Assembly (NCBI GenBank): GCA_032718475.1
Contig: JAUCBJ010006144.1
Span: 1 to 36,461 of the forward strand
DNA: 36,461 bases
DNA from: Nemertoderma westbladi
Lineage: Eukaryota > Xenacoelomorpha > Nemertodermatida > Nemertodermatidae
Direction: 5' to 3'
How positions within the stretch are numbered: the first letter of the stretch is position 1; the number at the start of each line of letters is the position of its first letter. Below are positions 20,601-30,644 of the stretch, piece after piece. The notes under the pieces are model-generated. The model did no database searches, was not told the origin of the DNA, and saw only the letters and a program-made list of their open reading frames with translations. The position numbers and the translations under genes were made by a program.

Positions 20601-21842
20601 GGCCACTTTGTTTTGGGTCTGAATGTCCCCAACAACCACGTAGCACCCGGCCCCATTGCACCAACTCACCCTCCGTCTAGCCACTGCGTCTCAGTCTCTG
20701 CTAGTAACTCGGCGGCTCTATACTCCGCATTAAACCGGCCCCCAGTGCCGCCCCCCAACTCAGTCAGTCTGTGTGGCTTCAACCCCGTTTGTAGCGTATC
20801 CAACCCGTCTTTACCCCAGGCTGTCCCAACCAACATCGGGTCCACCCACTTTGCGGTGAACCACTCGCGCCCCCCACCCCACACCACAAACAACTTCACG
20901 GCCCCACAACTGAAACTCTATCCCTCCGGTTCTATGGGATCTGCGGCCAATCAGAGCGACGCAAACCTCCCCGCTTTAGTCGATACCAGTTGCACTGCGG
21001 GTCTACCCAACGTCAATAGCAACGTGTTCCCTGTCGTCTTAGCGACGTCCAATAGGGAGTCACCCACCAACAAACCGAATAAATCGCGAAAAAGGTCTAA
21101 TAAAGCGGTTGTTACGCTGACGGCACCTACTGACTTGGCCTCCTGTAACTACCACTTTGTGTTTGCCTCTGGTAGCGGCGTCGGCAACATCCAGACACCG
21201 AGTCTGGTCGCGGTGACAGCCACAGGGAGCGTCACCAGCGGTGCAGTCCCCAATGCTGGGGTCCCCGGCAACACCCAGACACCGAGTCTGGTCGCGGTGA
21301 CAGCCACAGGGAGCGTCACCAGCGGTGCAGTCCCCATTACTGGGGTCCCCGGCAACACCCAGACACCGAGTCTGGTCGCGGTGACAGCCACAGGGAGCGT
21401 CACCAGCGGTGCAGTCCCCAATGCTGGGGTCCCCGGCAACACCCAGACACCGAGTCTGGTCGCGGTGACAGCCACAGGGAGCGTCACCAGCGGTGCAGTC
21501 CCCAATGCTGGGGTCCCCGGCAACACCCAGACACGGAGTCTGGTCGCGGTAACAGCCACGGTGAGCGCCACCAGCGGTGCAGTCCCCAATGCTGGGGTCC
21601 CCGGCAACACCCAGACACCGAGTCTGGTCGCGGTGACAGCCACGGTGAGCGCCACCAGCGGTGCAGTCCCCATTACTGGGGTCCCCTCCGCGGCGACCAG
21701 TGCCACCGAGGTACTCACACCGGTTCCTCTGTCTACCCCCAGTATATATACAGCCAACGCGACGCCACCAACCTCTACTTACTCCCTCCCTCCTGGCCAA
21801 CAGCATTTTATTGATCAAAATGGGTCACGAAGTGATCAATAG
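17673..21842 (+). CDS. TDG: Thymine DNA glycosylase with very long low-complexity flanks (TDG/MUG family, single open frame)
   Basis: Predicted nuclear base-excision-repair enzyme that removes T or oxidised 5-methylcytosine derivatives opposite G. The catalytic core is about residues 312-500: [17 protein letters not shown] with the catalytic Asn at residue 342 (human N140), [33 protein letters not shown], and the insertion loop [17 protein letters not shown] (471-487; R477 equals human R275). Sumoylation-type motifs are IKQEP (K13), IKTEP (K580) and VKSEP (K600). The last, followed by [14 protein letters not shown], mirrors human VKEE...GYEAAYGGAYG. The N-terminus (1-300) is Pro/Gln/Ser-rich. 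The tail after 620 is Pro/Ser/Thr/Val-rich with 14- and 28-residue tandem repeats. At 1389 residues it is over three times vertebrate length (about 410). The start is the first ATG after an in-frame stop, with A at -3. There are no introns, whereas vertebrate TDG has several, so a retrocopy or intron loss is possible. The GC-rich codons contrast with the AT-rich surroundings. Confidence 0.95.
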   Translation: MSNTKDFSSIFIKQEPNRDMSYQNNPIAENYKERSLPVLNHDSVASGTGTSYSSYLDDRASIFQGSPLAYRTSYSVAEIENFVYADSPVGTPVPQTAAEQQSTPLPPVSTFIRQDSLLLPPPQPPPPIFPNSHDLQQPNADPSLSLPSISMAFSCPPSFLQSTFTQSSPYFNPTSLGIPSSLGFQLVSIRPPGNPTPNSSLSSSTPFQIVQLPPPLGGVGSIPQFQHQLLGVPQQQAQPIVINLPELFNQETVEITTTSAAVITETTKPIVTEKSPSAVTTGTKRKNKTTDPPASPSANGGKTEKIRKKIDRFHGMSDEEIMQRILPDHLAPNLHILVVGINPGLFAAYKGHHYAGPGNHFWKCMHLSGITPERQWTAYEDYTLPDIRIGLTNMVERTTRGSADLTRKEIREGCKALITKCLRCRPHIAAFNGKCIYEIFCAAVYGKFEKSFQFGRQPYLIPGTQSAVYVMPSSSARCSQFPRAQDKVPYYEDLKALRDDLVAGRLTPATYVADVRKAMGLPGDAPDRPVVDPSLMPDPSTIEVMTERTKFEPIEMKPPPGSMNPPPGSIKPPPNQRVIKTEPPVDRDYLASQPMLSSVKSEPRMDAGYLSRVGGAYNGFPEADKPPIATGPIATRTVVQPKLERFAPLTVTTEATPPFSVDAMLVTPPGVDQKSNGSDDSKFGFSAGAESGLDAHLGIPGDSGSGLDDHFGIPVDSKSGLGAHLGIPSCSGSGFDAHLGIPGDSGLGCSLVNKSTPVLDRSGNVVSPYFSVSRSTSQSTWPTGTTLSASFTQPLMRQDWLTTSVSGFPPPRASPSGQPITELSTDPFLCPVVPTGSLLSPNDPAAFLPTPNVIPRFTVSAVRAAPLTPMPRPTHGAPKSVGIPAPPSAPPLPKIVVPASLSVNPPLVIPPTTLSEHAQAPSGPSSTITAGVSAMVGAPTTVGAAAPPVVVPSLPGLSTLQVPPLHGVSPLHVGLPGHFVLGLNVPNNHVAPGPIAPTHPPSSHCVSVSASNSAALYSALNRPPVPPPNSVSLCGFNPVCSVSNPSLPQAVPTNIGSTHFAVNHSRPPPHTTNNFTAPQLKLYPSGSMGSAANQSDANLPALVDTSCTAGLPNVNSNVFPVVLATSNRESPTNKPNKSRKRSNKAVVTLTAPTDLASCNYHFVFASGSGVGNIQTPSLVAVTATGSVTSGAVPNAGVPGNTQTPSLVAVTATGSVTSGAVPITGVPGNTQTPSLVAVTATGSVTSGAVPNAGVPGNTQTPSLVAVTATGSVTSGAVPNAGVPGNTQTRSLVAVTATVSATSGAVPNAGVPGNTQTPSLVAVTATVSATSGAVPITGVPSAATSATEVLTPVPLSTPSIYTANATPPTSTYSLPPGQQHFIDQNGSRSDQ
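19735..19925 (+). repeat. 42-bp coding tandem repeat in TDG
   Basis: About four units encoding variants of [14 protein letters not shown] (residues about 688-750). The spacing is 42 bases, for example TTGGAT at 19749 and 19791. Units differ at several residues, so it is older than the 84-bp array further downstream. Confidence 0.88.
21183..21686 (+). repeat. 84-bp coding tandem repeat in TDG, six units
   Basis: Units start at 21183, 21267, 21351, 21435, 21519 and 21603. Each encodes 28 residues, for example [20 protein letters not shown] followed by AVPNAGVP. Units 1-4 are almost identical, and units 5 and 6 share the variant VSATSG. The segment is rich in Thr, Val, Ser and Ala and looks disordered. 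The repeat length is a multiple of three, so copy-number change keeps the frame. Long minus-strand open frames here are by-products of the repetition. Confidence 0.95.
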
Positions 21843-22833
21843 GAACTATACAACATGTGACCCACCCAACATATACAGGTTGGCCTGAAGATGTACTACA
21901 TATCTTGTGGCAATATATTATTATATTCTGGAATGTCACTCTAAAACGGTTTTGTGTTTAAAGGTGATTTTAGAACAAATTTAATTTAATACCCGAACTA
22001 TTTTTACCTAAAAGTGCTCAGGGTAGCTCCTCGGGATTAATTTAAGTAAAGGTCACATGTGCAGTGTCGCAGTGTCGCAGCAATTTAGGACTACAATTGG
22101 ATCGGAATGGCAATTTAAATAGTTCGATAACTTATTTTATATTTATCGGTTGGATATTGGCCGCCCTGCGTACCAACTACCAACTCTTATTGCTTTAAAT
22201 ATTTTATGTTAGAGATCATGGATGATTATTAACTATTTTTATTTATTATTATATCGCGACTGCGATTAGTTTCGGGTCTCGTCGTGACTTTGTTTTCGGA
22301 CTTACGGGGGTTTTTTACTTCCCATGTCAATAAGGTGCTGTTTTCGGCAGTTTTTTTTGTTTTAATGTATATTAATTATGGTAGATTTCGTAAAGATTAA
22401 TTAATGTGTTTTTTCTTCTATATACTTTGTATATTGTTTAAATGATTGTGTTTTTATTTATATTTCGCATTACCTTTTACTGCAGCCGTGTGGTTAATTT
22501 TTTTATTTCTATAAACAGTTTAGGCCTAACTCGTTTATTATATATTTGATATTATTTAACACGTCACACCTTACAGTGGCAACATAGTATTATTATTCAG
22601 TTTGGGAATTGAAGACGCGTTTTTGAATATATTAAACGATTTTAAATAATATGCTAAAGTTGTTGCGACTTAGTCGCTTTATGTTGTTGTTCATTTGATA
22701 TTCCGTTGCAATTATTTTATCTTTTTTTGCTGATGTTTTGATAGACAAAATTATTGTTTTCAGTTCTGCGGTTTGCATGAGGATTTATATTAGATTTATG
22801 TTTAATTAGTAATATTTACTTTGTATAATAGTT
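21843..22833 (+). other. TDG 3' flank / probable 3' UTR
   Basis: AT-rich, no open frames with support. The first 40 bases contain another TGATCAATAGG-like run around the stop. An ATTAAA at 22631-22636 is a candidate cleavage signal; I saw no canonical AATAAA close to the stop. Nothing else is recognisable. Confidence 0.4.
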
Positions 22834-23170
22834 TATGTGGGTGGGTCTGGGTGGGTCTGGGTCGTTCTGGGTGTGTCTGGGTCGTTCTGGGTGGGTCTGG
22901 GTCGTTCTGGGTGGGTCTGGTTCGTTCTGGGTGGGTCTGGGTGGGTCTGGGTCGTTCTGGGTGGGTCTGGGTGGGTCAGGGTGGTTCTGGGTGGGTCTGG
23001 GTCGTTCTGGGTGGGTCTGGGTCGTTCTGGGTGGGTCTGGGTGGTTCTGGGTCGTTCTGGGTGGGTCTGGGTGGTTCTGGGTCGTTCTGGGTGGGTCTGG
23101 GTCGTTCTGGGTGGGTCTGGGTCGTTCTGGGTGGGTCTGGGTCGTTCTGGGTTTGTCTGGGTGGGTCGCA
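22834..23170. repeat. G-rich 10-bp/20-bp minisatellite
   Basis: About 33 consecutive 10-bp units of two main types, GTGGGTCTGG and GTCGTTCTGG, often alternating as a 20-bp unit. All plus-strand frames and two minus-strand frames are open because the array lacks stop words, so the open frames here are not genes. GGGTGGGTCTGGGTGGG runs near 22840-22860 meet the pattern for an intramolecular G-quadruplex. Confidence 0.95.
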
Positions 23171-23815
23171 CGATTTACTGATAATCGAGTTGTTCAAATG
23201 TTCAGCGGTTTTGACCTTGAAGTTCGTTCTCGTAAATGGTTTTACTAATTGTTAATTTTTATTTCTTTTATTTTTACTCCTTTGATCTATTCCATAATCG
23301 AATCGTTTGATTAAGTTTGTCCATCAAAAATTGCATCTCATTTTCCGGTTTTTGCTGACGCTGATACTTTTTATTTCCTGTTATCTAAATTATCTAAATT
23401 TACAGACAAAAAAGCACCAAACTGAATTGTTGATACACCTTGATACAGCCCTGTTACAGATACAGACCTTGTTGATACAGCCCTGATATTAAATGAGATT
23501 ATTTTCATAGAATTTTGTTGAGTTTTGACATAAAAATAATTTGGCATACCCCGACTTCGTCACCTTAAACTACATATAAACGGGATATAAAATTGTCTAA
23601 CGGTTATTCTTACTGGTAGACGTACCTTAGATACATTGGACAACAATATTAGCTTCTGCAGAATTTTACGCTCTTTCAAATGGTATATAATATATATCAA
23701 CATATCTGGTTCGTTAACATTATAAAATTTAAATGCCTTTAACTTATTTTTATTTTTTTCTTCTACTTTTCTTTTTATTTATTTATTTTTCGATTTATAG
23801 TTGAGAGTTGAGAGT
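23171..23815. other. AT-rich stretch, nothing recognised
   Basis: It contains a short GATACAGCCCTG duplication near 23445-23485. No gene or mobile element is recognisable. Confidence 0.4.
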
Positions 23816-24292
23816 TTAGAGTTGATCTATATATGTTATGGCCGGTCGTCCACGACTACGCTTTCCATGAGTTGGTTGCCAGAGAAGTAGATCTGGTATG
23901 ACCTCGTCTTTACTTCGCCAGCAGTGCCCACTGAATCTTAATCTGCGTTCACGGAGGGTGGTTGATACAGGTGGTATTGTACCATAAAGCTCGGCGTTTG
24001 TCATGTGTTGTCTCCAGCTGATGTTTAGGGCTGCCCTTAGTATTCTTGTGTAGCAACCATCAATTCGTTGTTCAAGTGATTTAGTCAGTGTCCAGGTCTC
24101 ACCCCCGTATAAAAATACACTTTCCACTGTGGCTCGAAAGAACTTAGTCTTCAGGTGCCTGGAGAGATCTGATTTCCAGATGGTATCCATTTTTGATAGA
24201 GCTACCCAAGCCTTTGCTTTCCTAACCTTTTCCTGGAAGTCATTGACCTTCCTTAGTTGATTATTATCAATGGTTGTCAAGTTTCCATCAAC
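23816..24292 (-). pseudogene. LINE-A 3' fragment (thumb and C-terminal region)
   Basis: A truncated copy of LINE-A with one clean frame of about 154 codons: NNQLRKVNDF, KAWVALSKMDTIWKSDLSRH, FLYGGETWTLTKSLEQRIDG, ILRAALNISWRQHMTNAELY, RRLRFSGHCWRSKDEVIPDL and LLWQPTHGKRSRGRPAITYI. It lacks endonuclease and catalytic RT motifs. It includes the uninterrupted sites into which MITE copy 3 and element B inserted in the copy at 10-16 kb. No clear 3' tail is seen at the left boundary. Confidence 0.9.
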
Positions 24293-24299
24293 ATTTACT

Positions 24300-24352
24300 A
24301 AAACTATAAACTACCTATAAACTACCTATAAACTACCTATATACTATAAACT
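24300..24352. repeat. Short 11-bp tandem repeat
   Basis: About four units of AAACTACCTAT with edge variants, immediately 5' of the LINE-A fragment in its own orientation. Confidence 0.8.
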
Positions 24353-26115
24353 TATCATTCGAGTTTAAGACCCCCTAGATCAGTTCCTATAATAAAAACT
24401 GCGCATAACACGGCACACTCGTACTGCTTAAATAAACAAACCTTATGTCTATATTTATTACCCTGATATTTTGTTATTTTTCCGGTTATTTTAACCCGAG
24501 GAACAGGAACTAGCCGAGGCTTTCCTGTTCCGAGGGACAAAAAACTTTTTTTTTTTATAAAAAAGTAATAAAATTAAAGAAACAATTAATAAAATCACCC
24601 TGTTAGCAATAATATTAGCGAACGGTTTATAATGTGCGTCAATATATGAACATTGGAACATACTGAGTTATTAGCTAACATTTTCATTTCAATTTATGTT
24701 CTAATAATAATATATATTTTGATGTCGTCTATAATAGACAATATTTTCAGTAATCCTTATTTTAATTAAAGTTGTACAGGTTTTTCTTTGTTACGCGGGT
24801 TGAATTGAGTTATAAAAAGTTTATGATTTATTATAATCCAATAATGTTACTTTATTATATGCGTAAAAGAGATATTTTGCTTTTGTAACTTTAGTTTCGG
24901 TGTGCAGTCCATTAAACGTTTATATGGCATCATCTTTAGAGTCGTAATTTAGTTGTAAAACGTTTAGTAATAAATAGCCTATGTATTCTATGTATTTTAT
25001 AGTTATAGTATAAGTAGTTCAATGTTAGTATCACGTATAGCCAAGGTGAGTAATAGCATGTGTATCAGTTTTAATATCATAAATGTGTTTCTTCTCATAT
25101 TTCTATATTCAACTATTTTTAGAATGTGACCAGTTTTTCTCAGCTTAGATTTCATATTGTAGATATAGAAGTAGTACCCACTGGCTACTACTATAGAGTA
25201 GTATACGTACTTACTGTGTGTGTGCATCAAAAAATAGTGTACCGGTAGACATAAAACCAGGAATATCTTTGTGCTATTTATATTAAAGAGCGCCTTTTCG
25301 ATAAACTAAACACTATATACAACTGTTAACTAATGAGATCAACTTGTTGACATACAGTGAATACTTACTTTCACTTTCATTCATTTTGCATGGCTATGTG
25401 GAAGGAATGCTATATTTATTACAAACTATAGTCTATAAGCCCGATCGGGGTTTTGCTTAATAAAATTACAATCTAAGCATTTTGATAATAAACTTATTTA
25501 AGATTTTGGATCAGTTAACTTTAACTTATATCCTTGGCAGTTTTTATGATCTGTCATCTTAATTTTTAGACATTTCTGCTCAGTTTGCTTGGGTCGCATT
25601 TTAAATTGTAAGTAATTATATTATTAGTCCCCTCAAGCGATTTAAGTAAGGTATTCAACCAAGGACCCAAATAAATTAAACCTAAAAAACAACTGGACCT
25701 AGGTTGCATGCAATCAGTGGTCAGCTAGCGATAGTCAGCTGATCTGTAGGTTTCATCCCTTTCGTCGTTTTGGTTAGAATAACATGACACTAACCTTCAG
25801 CTGGAGGCATTCACAAGAAGCCATTAGTCACTAGGAAGTGGGAAGCAGCACCGCAAACTTGCGTAAATCACGTTTCTGCTTCTTTTTTACTTATTTACTC
25901 GCTTGAATAATAATATAATTATTAATTTATTAATGTTCCCCCAAGTTTTTACATCAATTTTAAATATATTTTGTATTTTTCTGTTCGCAAATTATTGATG
26001 TACATTTAGTTTGTTACTTAATTGTAAGTTTATAAATTTCTCATTATTCAATAGTTTAAATTTATTTCGATATGCTGTTTTATTCATCAATTTCATAACT
26101 TTAATAATTATTAAT
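24353..26115. other. Intergenic AT-rich DNA, nothing recognised
   Basis: No open frame longer than about 75 codons and none with family resemblance. There are no repeat arrays or promoter-bearing RNA genes that I can identify. A GGTTAGAATAACATGACACTAACC segment near 25772 is a weak imperfect palindrome. Confidence 0.45.
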
Positions 26116-26166
26116 TCGTTTATTGTTTTGGTTAGATTTAACCAATTTATCTGTCTGTAACCTGGT
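26116..26166 (-). repeat. Dispersed ~60-bp repeat, copy 4
   Basis: On the minus strand it reads CAGGTTACAGACAG through TCTAACCAAAACAATAAACG. It lies about 50 bases before the 27-bp satellite array. Confidence 0.65.
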
Positions 26167-26212
26167 TGATTGTGTTGGGGGTGGGAGTAAACTACATAAT
26201 GTATCATATTAG

Positions 26213-27916
26213 CACAGATCCTAGTTAGTATATAACTTACACAGATCCTAGTTAGTATATAACTTACACAGATCCTAGTTAGTATATAACTTACACAGAT
26301 CCTAGTTAGTATATAACTTACACAGATCCTAGTTAGTATATAACTTACACATATCCTAGTTAGTATATAACTTACACAGATCCTAGTTAGTATATAACTT
26401 ACACAGATCCTAGTTAGTATATAACTTACACAGATCCTAGTTAGTATATAACTTACACAGATCCTAGTTAGTATATAACTTACACAGATACTAGTTAGTA
26501 TATAACTTACACAGATCCTAGTTAGTATATAACTTACACAGATCCTAGTTAGTATATAACTTACACAGATCCTAGTTAGTATATAACTTACACAGATCCT
26601 AGTTAGTATATAACTTACACAGATCCTAGTAAGTATATAACTTACACAGATACTAGTTAGTATATAACTTACACAGATCCTAGTTAGTATATAACTTACA
26701 CAGATCCTAGTTAGTATATAACTTACACAGATCCTAGTTAGTATATAACTTACACAGATCCTAGTTAGTATATAACTTACACAGATCCTAGTTAGTATAT
26801 AACTTACACAGATCCTAGTTAGTATATAACTTACACAGATCCTAGTTAGTATATAACTTACACAGATCCTAGTTAGTATATAACTTACACAGATCCTAGT
26901 TAGTATATAACTTACACAGATCCTAGTTAGTATATAACTTACACAGATCCTAGTTAGTATATAACTTACACAGATCCTAGTTAGTATATAACTTACACAG
27001 ATCCTAGTTAGTATATAACTTACACAGATCCTAGTTAGTATATAACTTACACAGATCCTAGTTAGTATATAACTTACACAGATCCTAGTTAGTATATAAC
27101 TTACACAGATCCTAGTTAGTATATAACTTACACAGATCCTAGTTAGTATATAACTTACACAGATCCTAGTTAGTATATAACTTACACAGATCCTAGTTAG
27201 TATATAACTTACACAGATCCTAGTTAGTATATAACTTACACAGATCTTAGTTAGTATATAACTTACACAGATCCTAGTTAGTATATAACTTACACAGATC
27301 CTAGTTAGTATATAACTTACACAGATCCTAGTTAGTATATAACTTACACAGATCCTAGTTAGTATATAACTTACACAGATCCTAGTTAGTATATAACTTA
27401 CACAGATCCTAGTTAGTATATAACTTACACAGATCTTAGTTAGTATATAACTTACACAGATCCTAGTTAGTATATAACTTACACAGATACTAGTTAGTAT
27501 ATAACTTACACAGATCCTAGTTAGTATATAACTTACACAGATCCTAGTTAGTATATAACTTACACAGATCCTAGTTAGTATATAACTTACACAGATCCTA
27601 GTTAGTATATAACTTACACAGATCCTAGTTAGTATATAACTTACACAGATCCTAGTTAGTATATAACTTACACAGATCCTAGTTAGTATATAACTTACAC
27701 AGATCCTAGTTAGTATATAACTTACACAGATCCTAGTTAGTATATAACTTACACAGATCCTAGTTAGTATATAACTTACACAGATCCTAGTTAGTATATA
27801 ACTTACACAGATCCTAGTTAGTATATAACTTACACAGATCCTAGTTAGTATATAACTTACACAGATACTAGTTAGTATATAACTTACACAGATCCTAGTT
27901 AGTATATAACTTACAC
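26213..27916. repeat. 27-bp minisatellite, about 63 copies
   Basis: The unit CACAGATCCTAGTTAGTATA plus TAACTTA is repeated with exact 27-base phase from the first copy to the last: the CTAG at 26221 and at 27787 are 58 whole units apart. Only a few units carry single substitutions (GATACT, GATCTT, CATATCC, AGTAAGT). There are no spacers, so it is not a CRISPR array. The near absence of indels and substitutions points to recent expansion or strong homogenisation. Confidence 0.97.
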
Positions 27917-28550
27917 TCTGTTTTTCACAAATAACTTAATTATTTTGTTGTCATTAATTGTTGTGCTAAACATAATAACTTCTTACACGAACTGATCATA
28001 ATTCTAATAAGTGCTGTTAGGGTTTGCATTTATACTTTCGTAATAATCATAAAATATATTCTTGCAATGTCTTATAACTATTTACCTATGGTAAATATTT
28101 ACGTATAATATATTTAAATATAACTATTTACCTTTATCTATGATTCAATATACAAAATATCTCTGCAAATGTTATTGCGCACCCCTAAAGCAGCACTCAA
28201 TAGATTATTGTAATGTACTACAATTGTGGAAGCGGAGTTACTGATCGACGTATCGCACCCATGGCAGATTGAGGCTACCAATGCGGCACGGGAAACTTTC
28301 AGTTTCACGAAACAATAAAGGGTTAATAAATGGTATAATAAAGGTTCAAGGTGTCGAAATTTGATGGTAACAATTATATTTGCGATGCAATGTGCAATGT
28401 GTGACCCATATGAACAAATAAATTAAAAATATGAATATAATAATTATTGATTGCGGAGCCGGAGAGTCCCAGCTAACCCAGGCTGAGACAAGGGCCGGCG
28501 AAGTGTAATTAAATCTCGGCGAATTAATATATTGTCTCAATGTAAAATTT
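27917..28550. other. Intergenic AT-rich DNA, nothing recognised
   Basis: A slightly GC-richer patch at 28170-28310 might be an old repeat, but no motif is identifiable. A 64-codon minus-strand frame is not credible. Confidence 0.4.
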
Positions 28551-28613
28551 TCAAAGGAAAGAAGTAGGTTACAGAGGCTAGAGGCACATTATTCTAACCC
28601 AAACAAATAAACG
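28551..28613 (+). repeat. Dispersed ~60-bp repeat, copy 5
   Basis: Contains GTAGGTTACAGAGGCTAGAG and ends CTAACCCAAACAAATAAACG. It is the same family as 2825 and 11272 with more divergence. Confidence 0.7.
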
Positions 28614-28936
28614 TAATTAATTTAATATCATAAAGACTATCAATAAAATTACGCGACATAATAAAGTAAAGTTTCATTATATTTTACTTGAAACTTCCGA
28701 CATAACTGTATACTGTTAGGTTGAGCTGATAGCATATTATTACTGTAGTACAGTTGTATCTGAATTTATACTGTATGACAAGCCTACTTCTTGGTTTTGG
28801 GCTTTAGACAGCTCTTGTGTCGCTGTTATAGGAAGGGATCGGTGTTCGATGTGTCGGTGTTGGAACGATTAGAACTGGCAATGTTCTATCAGACAATGTA
28901 CAGACATGAGTGGAAGACAGTCATCTCAGAGTGTTC
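28614..28936. other. Spacer between the 60-bp repeat and the hAT-like element
   Basis: No gene or repeat is recognised in this AT-rich interval. Confidence 0.35.
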
Positions 28937-29333
28937 TAGTGCTGCGAACTGAAAGAAAATCTGAATTGTTTCGGTTCCAGTATCAGTTCTAATAAACATG
29001 TTAATTTCAGTTCAAGTTCCCAAAAAAAAATAATTTCAGTTTCAATTCTAATAATCCCATTTATTTCAGTTCCAGTTCCCAAAAAGAAATAGTTTCAGTT
29101 CTAGTTTGTTAACATACATATTACATAACAAGATGTCGTGGCCTATCTTTTCGTATTGATGGCGGTATTGACTTTGAAAGTCACCCACCAATGGATCTGA
29201 CTGCCATTTATTCAACTTTTCATGAAAATAAACGGAATTTTTAGTTGCAAAAAGGTAATTGCCAGGTGCACAATTACGTAATACTTGAAAATAATATAAA
29301 AATTTGAGTAATTTTTTTCAATTCCGAAAATAG

Positions 29334-29534
29334 GTGCCAGGAACTCCCCATCCTGAAAACTACTGGAGCTATTACAAATTTTATTTACATCATCTGAAAG
29401 AGGACATAATTTTAGTTTGGGACAAGTACGTTCGACGGGCTAGACCTATTGTTCCATGGATTCTAACTAAGAGAAATAACTACGGCCAACTTAATTATAG
29501 AGCTTTGCAGCGATTTGGCTGTTCGTATCTATAG
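29334..29534 (+). CDS. Unrecognised exon-like open frame with stop and poly(A) signal
   Basis: A 66-codon frame with no ATG at its start. It is preceded by a pyrimidine run and AG (TTTTTTTCAATTCC...AAATAG at 29310-29333), so it could be a terminal exon in phase 0. The product reads VPGTPHPENYWSYYKFYLHH, then a basic and aromatic segment (DKYVRRARPIVPWILTKR), and ends RFGCSYL. The TAG stop at 29532 is followed by AATAAA at 29563-29568. I do not recognise the family. It lies inside the possible hAT-like element, so it may be a captured or transposon-encoded exon, or chance. No upstream exons were found. Confidence 0.35.
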   Translation: MPGTPHPENYWSYYKFYLHHLKEDIILVWDKYVRRARPIVPWILTKRNNYGQLNYRALQRFGCSYL

Positions 29535-29673
29535 TACTGTAGGTTAGTAGGTCTTGCAACACAATAAAGCAAATTACATTTATTTATTAAAGAAATGAAA
29601 TAGTATTTAAGAACACCAAAAAACGCGAATTATACCATTTGTCGGCCTCCTATATTTATTCCCAATTTAGATT

Positions 29674-29960
29674 ACTAGCTGACAATACCCGGGGCGGGTT
29701 ACCCGGTATTTCCCGATAATTGTATTGCTAGGCCTACATAATGCAGTAGCATTAATGTGCAGGGCTAATTAAAAAAAAACCCGGCCGGTACCGGTACCGA
29801 ACGTGAATTAAACTTTTCGAAAAGTGGCCTATAAACGACCGCTCGTTAAAGTTATATACACACACCATGTCCCAACGCAATCCCTCCACCGGTTTTGGAG
29901 GAGTTTGAGCACAACATAGAGACAGAGAGAGAGAATTTGACTTTTATAGGTATAGAATAG
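29674..29960. mobile_element. Putative transposon end or fragment
   Basis: A block starting CTAGCTGACAATACCCGGGG and ending with an AGAGACAGAGAGAGAGAATT run and TTTGACTTTTATAGGTATAG. Such a layout (GC-rich head, purine run, TTTATA tail) recurs in invertebrate repeats, but I cannot name the superfamily. ACCGGTACCGG motifs lie within (about 29788). Confidence 0.4.
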
Positions 29961-30361
29961 ATACTTTCAGTTTTAAATCTTGGACAATTCAGTTATCTTC
30001 TACAGTAGATCCAGCAATTCCAGTATTTAAAGATATAAAGTTTCAGTTTTGAACAAATTAAAGTTTCAGTTTTGAAAAAATTAAAGTTCCAGTTCTCAAA
30101 AATTACCAAAAACAATTTCAGTTCGATTACAGTTCAGTTTCAGTTCGCAGCATGGTCATACAAATACTAACACAACTAACACCTACTGGTGGATCCCAGT
30201 ACTCAACTGGGTACTCTGGGACATAGGGGCAGGGTGCAGGGACTCTTCCTTTGGAAGCGGGATGTCTGGTCACCGTTATGTTTCATTTCTTATTTACAGT
30301 ATGATATCACTCACTTATACTCTGTACAATACATTAATCTCTATAATTGGTATTATCACAG

Positions 30362-30490
30362 GTGGAAATCAACAATGCCATTCTATATATTGCCCAATCA
30401 ACTCCAAATGCGTCCAAGAAGGATACAATCCCGCCCAGTGCATCTGTAATCCTCAGTTCCAGATGGTAAATGGAGTGTGTAAGGAGCGCA
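30362..30490 (+). CDS. EGF-like domain exon 1 of a multi-EGF protein (partial gene)
   Basis: A 129-base internal exon with acceptor ...ATTATCACAG at 30361 and donor GTAAGT at 30491. Reading from the second-base-completed codon gives GNQQCHSIYCPINSKCVQEG, then YNPAQCICNPQFQMVNGVCK. The six cysteines follow C-x4-C-x5-C-x9-C-x-C-x10-C, the EGF-like pattern. Both boundaries are phase 1, so the exon is symmetric and can be duplicated or skipped without shifting frame. It would form an extracellular disulphide-bonded module. No calcium-binding consensus is evident. Earlier exons lie outside the visible similarity. Confidence 0.85.
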
Positions 30491-30644
30491 GTAAGTACAT
30501 GTGTACGCATATACTGTACAGTACTGTAGGCCTAAACGAACGCCGTAAGTACCAGTACACATCTGTATAGATTAGGCCTATAGGCATTAAGGAGTGCAGA
30601 ACCACGCGTCTTCAAAAACAGGTTTGCTCTTTGGTGAATTCAGA

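Larger units (their letters stand above)
28937..30152. mobile_element. Possible hAT-like element with CAGTTCCAGTT subterminal repeats
   Basis: The ends share about 15 bp as inverted repeats: TGCTGCGAACTGAAA inside the left end (from about 28939) and its complement at about 30138-30152. Both subterminal regions (28960-29105 and 29950-30145) are filled with TTTCAGTT/TTCCAGTT motifs, as in hAT elements. The leftmost bases TAGTGCTGCG resemble hAT termini, but the right side reads GCAGCATGG and no clear 8-bp target duplication could be found. It encloses an exon-like open frame and a further repeat (29674-29960). Confidence 0.6.

Noticed and set aside
21060-21818. Two long minus-strand frames opposite the TDG tail (252 and 202 codons)
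   Set aside because: They follow the 84-bp repeat and the GC-rich codon use of TDG on the other strand; no domain is recognisable.
22821-23255. Long open frames on both strands (up to 144 codons) over the G-rich array
   Set aside because: A 10-bp repeat without stop words stays open in many frames; the predicted proteins are pure repeats of a few residues.
26213-27916. CRISPR array
   Set aside because: The 27-bp units are directly adjacent with no unique spacers, and the window is eukaryotic.
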